Under the pieces are notes generated by a model, which was not told the DNA's origin, did no database searches, and worked only from the letters and a program-made list of their open reading frames with translations. This document shows, in pieces, positions 1-7,995 of a DNA stretch of 64,000 nt. The DNA is from OFTM10 sp964344055 (GTDB taxonomy: Bacteria; Actinomycetota; Acidimicrobiia; Acidimicrobiales; Aldehydirespiratoraceae): positions 1 to 64,000 of the forward strand of contig CAYFLT010000001.1 in NCBI GenBank assembly GCA_964344055.1, written 5' to 3'. Made by a program: the position numbers and the translations under genes. The first letter of the stretch is position 1. Each line of letters opens with the position of its first letter.

Positions 1-436
1 CGGCCGCGGCCGCGGCCAGCAGACTCGTCCGGCCCTGGTGCAGGGTCCCGCCGCCGCCGACGTTGATCATCTGGTGGCCGCGGCAGATCCCCAGTGTGGC
101 GAGGCCTCGGGCGGTGGCGGACTTGTACAGCGCGAGCTCGAACTCGTCGCGCTCGGGTTCGGGCGGGAACTGGTCGGTCTCGGGCTCGGCACCGTAGCGG
201 TCCGGCCCGATGTCGGCTCCGCCGCTCAGGAGGATCCCGTCGAGGCGATCGATGATGTCGGCTGGGTCGATGTCCATCGGCAGGTTGACCGGCAGTCCAC
301 CGGCGGCGAGCACGCCGCGGGCGTAGTCCGAGTAGTACATCTCGTACTGGAGGTCTCCGAGGACCTCGGGCATGCCGATGATCGTGCTGCCCACCTTGCG
401 GCGGCCGGTGAGTCCGATGAGGGGTCGGGTGGTCAA
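1..436 (-). CDS. Peptidase C26 / gamma-glutamyl-GABA hydrolase-like amidotransferase (C-terminus outside window)
   Basis: The visible 145 residues are the N-terminal part of a class I glutamine-amidotransferase-fold hydrolase of the PuuD/peptidase C26 type, which cleaves gamma-glutamyl amides. The sequence shows the family opening RPLIGLTGRR, the LLSGGADIGPDRYG segment (about residues 69-82) and the nucleophile motif GICRGHQMINV with Cys118. The catalytic His-Glu pair lies beyond the window edge. The start is taken as TTG at 434-436 because a GGAG lies 6 nt upstream and the homologous N-terminus begins there. It is divergent from the alpha/beta hydrolase at 487. Beside GS-like ligases it fits removal of a gamma-glutamyl group, which is inference. 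Confidence 0.8.
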   Translation of the reverse strand, partial: MTTRPLIGLTGRRKVGSTIIGMPEVLGDLQYEMYYSDYARGVLAAGGLPVNLPMDIDPADIIDRLDGILLSGGADIGPDRYGAEPETDQFPPEPERDEFELALYKSATARGLATLGICRGHQMINVGGGGTLHQGRTSLLAAAAA

Positions 437-457
437 TGTGAGCTCCGAGAGGAATTC

Positions 458-479
458 GTTCGGTGCCGAACAGTATCGT
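458..479 (+). promoter_or_regulatory. Palindromic operator plus leaderless promoter of the alpha/beta hydrolase
   Basis: A perfect inverted repeat GTTCGG-TG-CCGAAC occupies 458-471. Two bases later comes a -10-like TATCGT (474-479), then 7 nt, then ATG at 487, the usual spacing of an actinobacterial leaderless promoter. The same 14-bp motif recurs at 2552, 10403, 31749 and 31794, so it is probably a binding site of a shared repressor. The regulator is not shown by the sequence; the MarR protein at 31222 is the best local candidate. Confidence 0.6.
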
Positions 480-486
480 GGCGCCG

Positions 487-1311
487 ATGTCCGAACCAGA
501 GGCCGGGGGCGCCCTTGTTGACGTCAACGCTACGCCGATTGCGTGGCGGGAGGCGGGTGGCGGTGACATCGTCGTGTTCCTGCACGGCATCGGGGCCAGC
601 CGAACGGTGTGGGACCGCCAGCTCGTCGACCTGGCGGACGACTGGCGATGTGTGGCGTGGGACATGCCCGGCTACGGCGGTTCGGAGCCGGTCGACTCGC
701 TGACATTCCCGATCATCGCCGACGCGGTCGTCGGGCTTCTCGACACGCTCGGCGCAGAGCGAGCCCACCTGATCGGTCTCTCCTTCGGCGGTCAGCACGC
801 GCTTCACACAGCTATCCGCCATCCCGAGCGGGTCCGATCGCTCGTCCTGGCCGACACGAGTCCGGCCTTCGGCATCGATGGCACGACCCGCGAGGAATGG
901 GTCACGGCCCGACTCGGGGCGATCGACGGCGCGACGTCGTTCGCCGGCATCGCCTCGAGGGTGATCGGCGCGGTCTCTGCGCCCGGCTTCGCAGGGCCGG
1001 CCTTCGACGACGCGGTGGCGGCCATGGAACGTGTGGCCGTCGACGCCTTTCGCGCCTCGGTCCGCTGTCTTCCCGATCACGACGTGCGACATCGGCTCGG
1101 CGACGTCGCCACACCGACCCTCGTCATCGTCGGCGAACTCGATCGCGAAACCCCACCGTCCTACGCCGAGGCACTCGCCTACGGAATCCCGAACGCAGAG
1201 ATGGCCGTCATCGCCGATGTCGGCCATCTCACCCCGATGGAAGCACCCGCCGAGTTCAACCGACTCGTGCGAGAGTTCCTGCGCCGAGTCGAACACGAGG
1301 AGTCGACATGA
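487..1311 (+). CDS. Alpha/beta hydrolase
   Basis: A 274-residue single-domain alpha/beta hydrolase resembling 3-oxoadipate enol-lactonase and related C-C or ester hydrolases. Visible features are the oxyanion motif FLHGIG (31-36), nucleophile elbow GLSFGG with Ser99, acid Asp219 in GELDRETPP, and catalytic His247 in DVGHLTP. No signal peptide. The start is ATG 487 because a -10-like TATCGT lies 7 nt upstream, indicating a leaderless mRNA; the in-frame GTG at 463 would lie inside the operator. Its stop overlaps the next start (ATGA), so it is coupled to the acyl-CoA dehydrogenase. The substrate is unknown; the setting suggests a ring- or lactone-opening step. Confidence 0.85.
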   Translation: MSEPEAGGALVDVNATPIAWREAGGGDIVVFLHGIGASRTVWDRQLVDLADDWRCVAWDMPGYGGSEPVDSLTFPIIADAVVGLLDTLGAERAHLIGLSFGGQHALHTAIRHPERVRSLVLADTSPAFGIDGTTREEWVTARLGAIDGATSFAGIASRVIGAVSAPGFAGPAFDDAVAAMERVAVDAFRASVRCLPDHDVRHRLGDVATPTLVIVGELDRETPPSYAEALAYGIPNAEMAVIADVGHLTPMEAPAEFNRLVREFLRRVEHEEST

Positions 1312-2501
1312 GTGAGACCCTGTACACCCCCGAGCGACTCGAACTGGTCGAGCGGATGGCCGCCCATGGACCGACCTTCGCCGAGCGGTCCGCCGGCCTC
1401 GACGAGGCCGCGGACTTCCCGACCCAGAACTGGGCCGACATGCGTGAGTCCGGACTACTCGGGCTCTGTGTGCCCGAGGAGTTCGGTGGTCTGGGCGCGG
1501 ACTTCGCCGGCTATGCACTGGTGGCCCAGGAACTCGGCCGCCACTGTCCCGCCACTGCCCTCACGTTCAACATGCACTGCGCCACGATGCTGATCGCGGG
1601 CCCGCTCGGGGAGGACCTCGGGCTGCCGCCCGCCGAACGGGCGATCCTCGACGAACGCCGGGTCGAGCTCTTCCGGGGGGTCATCGAAGACGGGTTGATC
1701 CACTCCCAACCGTTCTCCGAAGGTGGCGCGCGAGCGGCGGTCGAGGGGATCGGCACGCGGGCCGTTGCGGTCGACGGTGGGTGGCTCGTGAGTGGGAAGA
1801 AGATCTTCGCCTCGCTCGCCGGCGCGGCCGACCTGCACAACGTCATCGTGTTGGCGGAGGGCGACGATCGCATCCGTCTCATGGGCATGCCCGCCGACGC
1901 GGACGGTCTCGAGATCGTCGGCGACTGGGACCCCCTGGGGATGCGGGCCACCGACTCGCGGACCCTGATCATGAACGACGTCTTCGTGCCGGCGGAGAAC
2001 GAGTGGATCCCGCCCGGCACGTTTCAGCAGATCGCGTCGCGCTGGCCGTTCTTCTACATGACGCTGTCCTTCGCCTACGTGGGGCTGATGCAGGCGGTCC
2101 TCGACCACACCGCGTCCTACCTCCGTGGCGAACACGGCACCGAGGCCCGGCGCGACAATCCCATCAAGCAGCAGGGCTGGGCCCAGATGAACCTGATCTT
2201 CGAGCAGGCCCAGGCCCTGTCGCACCAGGTACTCGCCGGCGCGTGCGTCGACCCCACCCCCCAGCAGGTCCGTCGGGCGTGGTCCTCGATGGTCACCACG
2301 ATGGAGGGTGCGCCGGAGGTGGCGTCGCTCGCGATCCGGGTGTGTGGCGGACGTTCGATCCTGCGGCCCAGCCGGCTCGAGCAGCTCTACCGCGACGCCC
2401 GATGCGGCGCCACCATGCTCCCGTGGAGTGTGGAGGTCTGCCTCGGCCGTCTCGGCCGGGCCGGCCTCTACCCCGAGGAGGTCGGCGGCGCCTGGGCCTG
2501 A
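1308..2501 (+). CDS. Acyl-CoA dehydrogenase family protein
   Basis: A 397-residue flavoprotein of the acyl-CoA dehydrogenase fold. It has the N-terminal helical domain with the GLLGLCVPEEFGGLGA segment, a middle beta-domain (GGWLVSGKKIFASLAGAADLHNVIV) and a C-terminal helical domain. The substrate-binding TEP..GS motif typical of classical members is replaced by SQPFSEGGARA, so the acceptor may not be a standard acyl-CoA; divergent members act as monooxygenases or dehydrogenases on other carbon skeletons. ATG 1308 overlaps the hydrolase stop by 4 nt, implying co-translation. Family confident, substrate unknown. Confidence 0.85.
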   Translation: MSETLYTPERLELVERMAAHGPTFAERSAGLDEAADFPTQNWADMRESGLLGLCVPEEFGGLGADFAGYALVAQELGRHCPATALTFNMHCATMLIAGPLGEDLGLPPAERAILDERRVELFRGVIEDGLIHSQPFSEGGARAAVEGIGTRAVAVDGGWLVSGKKIFASLAGAADLHNVIVLAEGDDRIRLMGMPADADGLEIVGDWDPLGMRATDSRTLIMNDVFVPAENEWIPPGTFQQIASRWPFFYMTLSFAYVGLMQAVLDHTASYLRGEHGTEARRDNPIKQQGWAQMNLIFEQAQALSHQVLAGACVDPTPQQVRRAWSSMVTTMEGAPEVASLAIRVCGGRSILRPSRLEQLYRDARCGATMLPWSVEVCLGRLGRAGLYPEEVGGAWA

Positions 2502-2547
2502 CGGCGTCCGCGTGGGCCAGGCGCTGGAGTTGGCCTAGTCCGGCAAC

Positions 2548-2565
2548 TATTGTTCGGGGCCGAAT
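2548..2565 (+). promoter_or_regulatory. Operator copy upstream of the first GS-like gene
   Basis: The inverted repeat GTTCGG-GG-CCGAAT (2552-2565) overlaps a -10-like TATTGT (2548-2553), about 27 nt before the ATG at 2592. A purine-rich Shine-Dalgarno (GAGGGGGGAC) sits between. The motif matches the palindromes at 458, 10403 and 31794. Its position on the presumed promoter suits repression, which is inference. Confidence 0.5.
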
Positions 2566-2591
2566 GAATTCCCTGAGGGGGGACTGAATCA

Positions 2592-3905
2592 ATGAGCGAA
2601 TTCGACCGCATCCGTCTGATGTGGCCTGACCACCTGGGCATCCCGCGCGGCAAGTACCTGCCTGCCCACCTGGCCCACAAGGGCACGGCGCACTGCGTCA
2701 CCACGTTCGCGCTGGGGTACGACCGCAGCATGATCCCGGCCCCTGGCTCATACCTGCTCGAAGGACTCAAGGACGTCCTTTCGACCTACGAGGCAACCGA
2801 GCTGAAGCGGGGCTGGGAGGACGATCGCACGGGAGTGGCCGTCGGCCATCTGGACTTCGAGGGCGAGCCGTACACCTTCGCCGCTCGGTACGCGCTCCAG
2901 AAGGCGATCAACGACTGGAAGGCGCTGGGCTACTTCGTCAAGGTCGGCCTGGAGCTCGAGGCGTACGTACTCGAACCCGACGGGGATGGAGGCTGGAAGC
3001 GGTGGTCGACGCCACGTTCCTTCGTCTACGGCACTGGCAAGGCGGCCGATCCCGTCGGCGTGATCGACGACATCATGCGTACCGCTGACCGCAGCGGGTT
3101 CCGGATCGAGTCGATCAATGCCGAGTTCGACGAGGCCCAGTTCGAACTCACGCTCGAGTACGACGACGCCCTCAAGGCCGCCGATGACGCGTTCCTGTTC
3201 CGGATCATGGCCCGCGAGGTCGCCATGGACCATGGTCTCGACCTGACCTTCCTCGGCAAGCCCTTCGCCGGGGTGAGCGGGTCGGGTGTCCACGTGAACT
3301 TCTCGATCGTGGACGGCGACGGCAACAACGTCTTCGACGATCCGTCGGCGGAGGATGGGCTGTCTGAGGTGGCCAAGGGTTGCCTGGCCGGTCTCGTCGA
3401 ACATCACCGCGGGATGACGGCCCTGTGTGCGCCGACCGTGAATGCCTACCGCCGTCTCCAACCCGGTGAGCTCAACGGCTACTGGGCCAACTGGGGTTTC
3501 GAGCACCGGTGCGCCGGTAACCGGATCCCCCATGTGGGAGGTCCGGCGACCCGGATCGAGAACCGGCTCGGTGACGGCGCGATGAACATCCACCTCGGCA
3601 TCGCCACGGTCCTTCAGGGGGCGCGGCTCGGTGTGGTGAACGGGCTCGAGTGCCCGGCACCGATGGTCGAGGACGGCTTCGAAGAGGTGAACACCGACGT
3701 CCACAGCGCCGAGACGCTGGCCGGGGCCCTGGCCGACCTCGCCGCCGACGCCGTGCTGCAGGAGGCGGTCGGTGCGGACGTGTGCGCCAACTTCCTGGCC
3801 AACAAGGAGGCCGAGTGGGAGCGCTACATCGAGGCCGTCGGCGAACACGTCGACGGCGACGAGGCCACCGACTGGGAAATCAACGAATACCTCATGTACC
3901 ACTGA
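2592..3905 (+). CDS. Glutamine synthetase-like gamma-glutamyl ligase
   Basis: A 437-residue protein of the glutamine synthetase catalytic fold, shorter than GlnA and close to the length of PuuA-type ligases that join glutamate to an amine using ATP. Seen are the metal-binding GLELEAYVLEP (about residue 120), EFDEAQFEL, the KPFAGVSGSGVHVNFS block that matches the family KP..GxSGSGxHxH signature, and RIENRLGDGAMN near the C-terminus. The usual NPYL at that last site is NIHL, so the substrate pocket is atypical. A strong GAGGGGGGAC precedes ATG 2592. The next gene downstream is a P450, a pairing repeated at 20098-22688. A role in activating an amine as its gamma-glutamyl amide is inference. Confidence 0.85.
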   Translation: MSEFDRIRLMWPDHLGIPRGKYLPAHLAHKGTAHCVTTFALGYDRSMIPAPGSYLLEGLKDVLSTYEATELKRGWEDDRTGVAVGHLDFEGEPYTFAARYALQKAINDWKALGYFVKVGLELEAYVLEPDGDGGWKRWSTPRSFVYGTGKAADPVGVIDDIMRTADRSGFRIESINAEFDEAQFELTLEYDDALKAADDAFLFRIMAREVAMDHGLDLTFLGKPFAGVSGSGVHVNFSIVDGDGNNVFDDPSAEDGLSEVAKGCLAGLVEHHRGMTALCAPTVNAYRRLQPGELNGYWANWGFEHRCAGNRIPHVGGPATRIENRLGDGAMNIHLGIATVLQGARLGVVNGLECPAPMVEDGFEEVNTDVHSAETLAGALADLAADAVLQEAVGADVCANFLANKEAEWERYIEAVGEHVDGDEATDWEINEYLMYH

Positions 3906-3906
3906 A

Positions 3907-3939
3907 GTTGTTTCGCTGGTGCCAGGCACCCGAAACATC
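3907..3939 (+). repeat. REP palindrome, class 1, copy 1
   Basis: A 33-nt bulged palindrome: arms GTTTCG and CGAAAC enclose GGTGCC-A-GGCACC with an extra CT on the left arm. It begins one base after the stop of the GS-like gene (TGA 3903-3905) and lies before the P450. The last three bases (ATC) deviate from the AAC of the full copies. It may act as an mRNA 3' hairpin; no U-tract follows. Confidence 0.85.
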
Positions 3940-3950
3940 TCCGGAGAGGA

Positions 3951-5117
3951 GTGCCGGTGACGATCGGCGCTGACATCACGCTGGCGGACCTCGACGCCGA
4001 CCCGAACCCGATCCTGGCGCGTCTGCGCGTCGAGGAACCGGTCTGCTGGGTACCCGCGCTCGAGATGTGGCTCGTCACCCGCTGGGACGACGTCGCCCAC
4101 ATGGAGGAGCATCCCGAGCTCTTCTCGGCCGCGACCGAGCCGTCATTCCTCGCTCGTGCGCTGGGTCGGAACATGCTCACCAGCGACCCGCCCGACCACA
4201 CCCGGATCCAGGGGATCATGCAGCCGCCGTTCCAGTCGGGTGGGCGAAGCGGTGCCTTCGTCGCGGATGAGCTGTCGGCCATGGCCGATCGGCTTCTCGA
4301 CGAGGTCGACCCCGCCGGCTTCGACGTCATGGCGGACTACGCCCAGCCACTGTCGGCCGGATCTCTGGCCACCGTTCTCGGCCTCGACAACCACGGGTTC
4401 GACAGGATGTGGAGCTGGTGCGAGGGGCTCTGCGCGGACATCGCCAACTTCGAGAACGACCCCGAGCTGACCGCGCTCGGCGAGCGGACGAAGATCGAGC
4501 TGGGCGAGGCGATCGCCGAGCGGATCGCCGACGCGGGCGACGACGACTCGGCGATCTCCTGGTTCGTCCGGGAAGGGGCGACGCCAGAGGAGATCGTCAA
4601 CAACGTCCGGCTCATGATCAGTGGCGGCATCAACGAACCGCGCGACGGGATCGGTCTGGTGATGTGGGTCCTGCTGAGCCGACCAGATCTGCGCTCGGTG
4701 GTGGAAGCCGAACCGGCCAAGATGCGTCGACTGGTCGAAGAAGTGTTCCGGGTCCACAGCCCGGTTGGCACCGTCACCCGGCAGGCGACGCGGGATCTCG
4801 ACCTGGCGGGAGTGTCGATCGCGGCCGGCGAGCTCGTCAGCGGCGTCCTTCGCTCGGTGAACCTCGATGAGTCGCATTGGGATCGTCCCGACGAGATCGT
4901 GCTCGACCGACGCGAGGGACCACATGCGGCCTTTGCGCTCGGAGCGCACCGGTGCCTCGGTGAGTGGCTCGGCCGCCAGGAGGTGAGAGTCGGGGTCGAA
5001 CGGCTGCTCGCCCGCTTCCCCGACATCCGGCTCGATCCGGCGCACGAGGTCGAACTCCACGGTTTCGAGTTTCGTGGCCCACGCGTGGTGCATGTGCTGA
5101 CCGGCCCGGTGGAGTGA
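3951..5117 (+). CDS. Cytochrome P450 (atypical I-helix)
   Basis: A 388-residue soluble bacterial P450. The heme-ligand motif FALGAHRCLG places Cys335, and the K-helix ExxR is EEVFR. The I-helix, normally AGxxTT with the acid-alcohol pair, reads SGGINEPRDG (about 224-233), so the conserved Thr is missing; proton delivery to bound oxygen must differ or the enzyme may use an alternative mechanism. GTG 3951 is given, but GTG 3957 is better spaced from the GGAGAGG ribosome site. It follows the GS-like gene after a REP and overlaps the transporter by GTGA. No ferredoxin lies beside it; the one at 22681 could serve it. Substrate unknown. Confidence 0.9.
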   Translation: MPVTIGADITLADLDADPNPILARLRVEEPVCWVPALEMWLVTRWDDVAHMEEHPELFSAATEPSFLARALGRNMLTSDPPDHTRIQGIMQPPFQSGGRSGAFVADELSAMADRLLDEVDPAGFDVMADYAQPLSAGSLATVLGLDNHGFDRMWSWCEGLCADIANFENDPELTALGERTKIELGEAIAERIADAGDDDSAISWFVREGATPEEIVNNVRLMISGGINEPRDGIGLVMWVLLSRPDLRSVVEAEPAKMRRLVEEVFRVHSPVGTVTRQATRDLDLAGVSIAAGELVSGVLRSVNLDESHWDRPDEIVLDRREGPHAAFALGAHRCLGEWLGRQEVRVGVERLLARFPDIRLDPAHEVELHGFEFRGPRVVHVLTGPVE

Positions 5118-5991
5118 CCGCCTTCTTCGCGCTCGCCGGGGCGCTGATCATCGGCGGGTCCGACTTCGCCGGTGGCTACGCGTCTCGTCGAACGTCGCCG
5201 GTCCGGGGCGCGCTGTGGGTCCCGTGGCCGTGTCCGATCCGCTGGTCGCGCTGTGGATCCAGGGGGCGAGCGGTCTGCTGATCGTGGCCGCGGTCTGGTT
5301 CATCGATGCGCCCGATGTTCGTGACGTCGACATCGGTGCCGGTGTGGTCGCCGGGATCTCCGGAACATTCTCGTTCGTCGCTCTCTATGCGGCCTTCGCG
5401 CTCGGCCAGATCAGTCGGCTCGCACCGGTGGCCGCGGTGGTTGGCGCGGTGGTGCCGACCGTCGTCGGCATCTTCCGGGGTGAGTCGCTGACCGCGCTCC
5501 ACGTCGCGGGGATCGTCGTGGCGCTCGTCGCCATCACACTGGTCACCCAGGAGCAGGAGGCCGATGGAGGCGGGAGGACGCCGCCGGCCGCGTTCGCCCT
5601 CGCCTTGACCGCCGGTCTCGGCTTCAGCATCTTCTTCCTCGCGCTCGCCGAGACCCAGGAGGACGCCGGCTTCTGGCCTCTGGTGGTGGCGCGGGCCGTG
5701 TCCATCCCGCTCGTGGCGTTGGTGGCGATCCGAATGTCGGGCGGGATTCGGATGCCGCACCGCATGCCGCGAGTGGTGATCCCCGCGGGCTTCGCCGAGG
5801 CCGTTTCGAACATCTTCGCCTTGTGGGCGTACCAGCGCGGGCCGCTCGCGGTGGCTGCGGTCCTCGGCGCGTTCTATCCGGTCAGCACGGTCCTTTTGGC
5901 CCGGTTGATCCTCGATGAGCGCTTGCAGAGGATCCAGTGGATCGGCGTGGGTCTTGCGCTTGTGGCGGTGCCGATGATCGCGGCACCCTGA
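5114..5991 (+). CDS. EamA/DMT-family transporter with apparent frameshift
   Basis: An inner-membrane drug/metabolite transporter of the ten-helix EamA type, likely exporting a small metabolite or amino-acid derivative. GTG 5114 overlaps the P450 stop and encodes a first helix (VTAFFALAGALIIGGSDFAGG), but the remaining helices (from about 5215: VAVSDPLVALWIQGASG onward) are in another frame. The 878-nt span is one base short of a 293-codon gene, the usual family length, so a single-base deletion near 5200-5225 is the simplest reading. The cause may be a real frameshift or an assembly error. If real, translation from GTG 5215 would give a 258-residue protein without helix 1. Confidence 0.75.
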
Positions 5992-5995
5992 GGCG

Positions 5996-6304
5996 ATGGA
6001 CGCGACGTTCGCTTTCGAGGCCGAACTGTGGGAGTGGGACGCCCGGGACGACTCGTCCTGGGTTTTCGTCAGCCTGCCGATCGAAGTCGCTGAGGAGATC
6101 AAAGACATGACGCCGCCGGCTCGCGGCTTCGGCTCGGTGCGTGTCGGGGTGCGGGCAGGGGAGAGTGAATGGAAGACGTCGGTCTTCCCCGACAGCAAGT
6201 CCGGCACCTACGTCCTCCCCGTGAAGAAGGCCGTCCGCAAAGCCGAACATCTCGACCTCGGCGACACCGCGACCTTCGAGCTGACCGTGGCAATCGACCT
6301 GTAG
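5996..6304 (+). CDS. DUF1905 domain protein
   Basis: A 102-residue protein matching the DUF1905 family: opening FEAELWEW, the WVFVSLPIEVAEEI segment, GFGSVRVGV and a C-terminal KAVRKAEHLDLGDTATFEL. The family forms a small beta-barrel of unknown function. No signal peptide or membrane segment. It starts 4 nt after the transporter stop. Its own stop TAG shares the final G with the following REP, so the repeat starts exactly at the end of the gene. Confidence 0.8.
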   Translation: MDATFAFEAELWEWDARDDSSWVFVSLPIEVAEEIKDMTPPARGFGSVRVGVRAGESEWKTSVFPDSKSGTYVLPVKKAVRKAEHLDLGDTATFELTVAIDL

Positions 6305-6336
6305 TTGTTTCGCTGGTGCCAGGCACCCGAAACACC
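6304..6336 (+). repeat. REP palindrome, class 1, copy 2 (left of RAYT)
   Basis: Same 33-nt bulged palindrome in forward orientation (GTTGTTTCGCTGGTGCC on the + strand). Its first G is the last base of the DUF1905 stop codon. It lies 34 nt before the RAYT start and pairs as an inverted copy with 7243-7275. Confidence 0.9.
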
Positions 6337-6370
6337 TTGAGTGTCACAGGGGCTTCGTAGCTTCGTCTGC

Positions 6371-7243
6371 ATGGCACGACTACGACGATCCTCGATCGAA
6401 TCGGAATGGCATCACGTCACGAATCGTGGCGCCCGACGGCTGCCGATCTTCGGCGACGACGATGATCGTCTTCGGTTTCTCGGTCGTCTGCGAGCGGCGG
6501 TAGCAGACCACGGGGTGGAACTCCACGCCTACGCGATGCTGCGCAACCACTTCCACCTCCTCTTCAAGGCTCCGATCGGCGAGCTGTCCCGGGCGATGCG
6601 TGATGTCGCCGGCAAGTACGCCCACGCCTTCAACCACAAGTACGGATTCGACGGCCCGCTCTATAGATCCCGCTTCCTGTCCGTACCGATACTCGACGAA
6701 CGGCAGCTGATGACCGTGTTCCGCTATATCCATCAGAACCCGATCAAGGGACTCGAACACTTCACGCTCTCCGACTTCCGGTGGACGAGCCACCTTTCAT
6801 ACGCCGAGTTGATGGAGGTGCCCTCGTGGCTGCAGGTCGGTGAGTTGCGCACTCGATTTCCGTCGGTGTCGTCGTACCGGGAGTTCATCGAGGCTGGGCG
6901 GACCCGAGAGACGCCGATGGTCCTTGAACCGCCTGCGGTCCGGAATCACTCTTTGGACCAGATCGAGTGGGCGCTCGGCGTTGCGTCGCCAGCTGAACGG
7001 GAGCTGCTTCGAACGGGTGGCCGCGGGGTCCGAAACGACGTGAGGGCGGCCGCAATCCTGCTGGGCCGTGAGTTGACGTGCGTGGAGCCCGAGACCATCG
7101 CCAGTCGATATGGCGTGTCCTCGGTCGACTCGCTCCGTGCCATCACGTCGCGTGCTCGGTCGCGTCTCACCTCCGACGCCGAGTTCAACTCCGTTGTCGA
7201 GGCTGCTCGGCGGCGGCTGACCGGCCTCCGGTATGCGGCCTAG
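6371..7243 (+). CDS. REP-associated tyrosine transposase (RAYT, Y1/HUH nuclease)
   Basis: A 290-residue Y1-transposase-family protein. The N-terminal domain (about 1-165) has the HUH motif in RNHFHLLF (His60, His62), the catalytic Tyr83 in GKYAHAFNHKYG, the GPLYRSRF block and FRYIHQNP typical of RAYTs. The C-terminal part (about 200-290) is an extension with a helix-turn-helix-like stretch (PETIASRYGVSSVDSLRAI), probably for recognising REP DNA. ATG 6371 begins the conserved MARLRRSSIES; an upstream in-frame GTG at 6341 adds nothing conserved. It is flanked by inverted REPs, and its TAG shares a G with the right copy. All catalytic residues are present, so it may be active. Confidence 0.9.
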   Translation: MARLRRSSIESEWHHVTNRGARRLPIFGDDDDRLRFLGRLRAAVADHGVELHAYAMLRNHFHLLFKAPIGELSRAMRDVAGKYAHAFNHKYGFDGPLYRSRFLSVPILDERQLMTVFRYIHQNPIKGLEHFTLSDFRWTSHLSYAELMEVPSWLQVGELRTRFPSVSSYREFIEAGRTRETPMVLEPPAVRNHSLDQIEWALGVASPAERELLRTGGRGVRNDVRAAAILLGRELTCVEPETIASRYGVSSVDSLRAITSRARSRLTSDAEFNSVVEAARRRLTGLRYAA

Positions 7244-7995
7244 TTGTTTCGGGTGCCTGGCACCAGCGAAACAACTTCGTCGAGGAACCAGTCGACGAGA
7301 GCGTGGCACTGCTTGGCGTTGCGCTCTTCGTGGTCGGCCATGTCGGCGAGGAGCTCTTCGCGGCTCACTCCTTCAGCCTCGAGGTAGTCGTCCTCGGCTC
7401 CTTCGAGGAAGCCGGCGACGTGTTCGTAGTCGACCTCGGGGTGGAACTGGGTGCCCACCGTCTTGCCGATGCGGATCAGCTGCACGGCGTTCTCGTTGAC
7501 CGCCAGAATCTCGGCTCCGGGCGGAGGGGTGAACCGATCATGGTGCCACTCGAACCAGGGACCTGGGCCGACCGGGTTGTCGACGCCGTCGGCCGCCTCG
7601 ATGTCGTACCAGCCGATCTCGGTCACCGGCGCCACCTCGACCGAGCCGCCGAGCGCGTCGGCGATCAACTGCCCGCCGAAGCACACGCCGAGGATGGGGG
7701 TGCCGGCCTCATGCGCTGTTCGTAGCATCGCCAGCTCGTCGTGGATCCACGACGAGATCTCGTCCTTGTTCGTGAGCGATCGCACCGAGCCCATCGGGAC
7801 GAGGACGTCGTAGGACACCCAGTCCTCCGGCCACGGCTCCGCCTTGTTCGGCGCGTCGTAGTCGTGGGTGACGATGTGGGTGACGACGTCGTAGCCGCGC
7901 TCGGCCAACCGGACCTCGACCTGGCAGGCCGGACCGTCGGGCTCGTGGGCGATCACGAGGGCACGGCCGATCGGGGAGGAGTGTGGTGAGCTCAC
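7240..7995 (-). CDS. Class I glutamine amidotransferase-like protein with REP-encoded tail
   Basis: A 251-residue GATase1-fold protein. The nucleophile elbow is GVCFGGQLIADAL with Cys105, and the HPE motif is in GTQFHPEVD, so the triad is complete. No synthetase domain is fused, as in free hydrolases such as PuuD-like or AtdA2-like proteins that cleave gamma-glutamyl amides. GTG 7995 overlaps the dioxygenase stop (GTGA), making it the last gene of a four-gene coupled minus-strand operon. The final residues VSLVPGTRNN are translated from the REP at 7243-7275; the native stop appears to have been lost at the insertion. Substrate unknown. Confidence 0.85.
   Translation of the reverse strand: MSSPHSSPIGRALVIAHEPDGPACQVEVRLAERGYDVVTHIVTHDYDAPNKAEPWPEDWVSYDVLVPMGSVRSLTNKDEISSWIHDELAMLRTAHEAGTPILGVCFGGQLIADALGGSVEVAPVTEIGWYDIEAADGVDNPVGPGPWFEWHHDRFTPPPGAEILAVNENAVQLIRIGKTVGTQFHPEVDYEHVAGFLEGAEDDYLEAEGVSREELLADMADHEERNAKQCHALVDWFLDEVVSLVPGTRNN
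7243..7275 (-). repeat. REP palindrome, class 1, copy 3 (right of RAYT)
   Basis: Full 33-nt copy in reverse orientation (GTTGTTTCGGGTGCCTGG on the + strand). Its first base is the last base of the RAYT stop. On the minus strand it is read in frame as the last residues (VSLVPGTRNN) of the amidotransferase. Confidence 0.9.

Larger units (their letters stand above)
6304..7275 (+). mobile_element. REP-flanked RAYT transposase unit
   Basis: The RAYT gene is enclosed by two REP palindromes in inverted orientation (6304-6336 and 7243-7275). This is the known arrangement of REP-associated tyrosine transposases, single-copy Y1 (HUH) nucleases thought to disperse REP sequences. Six further copies lie in the window. 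Whether the unit itself moves cannot be judged from one copy. Confidence 0.75.

Noticed and set aside
38..703. Long plus-strand open frame at the left edge
   Set aside because: It overlaps a clear peptidase C26 gene on the minus strand and the alpha/beta hydrolase; its translation shows no family motif.
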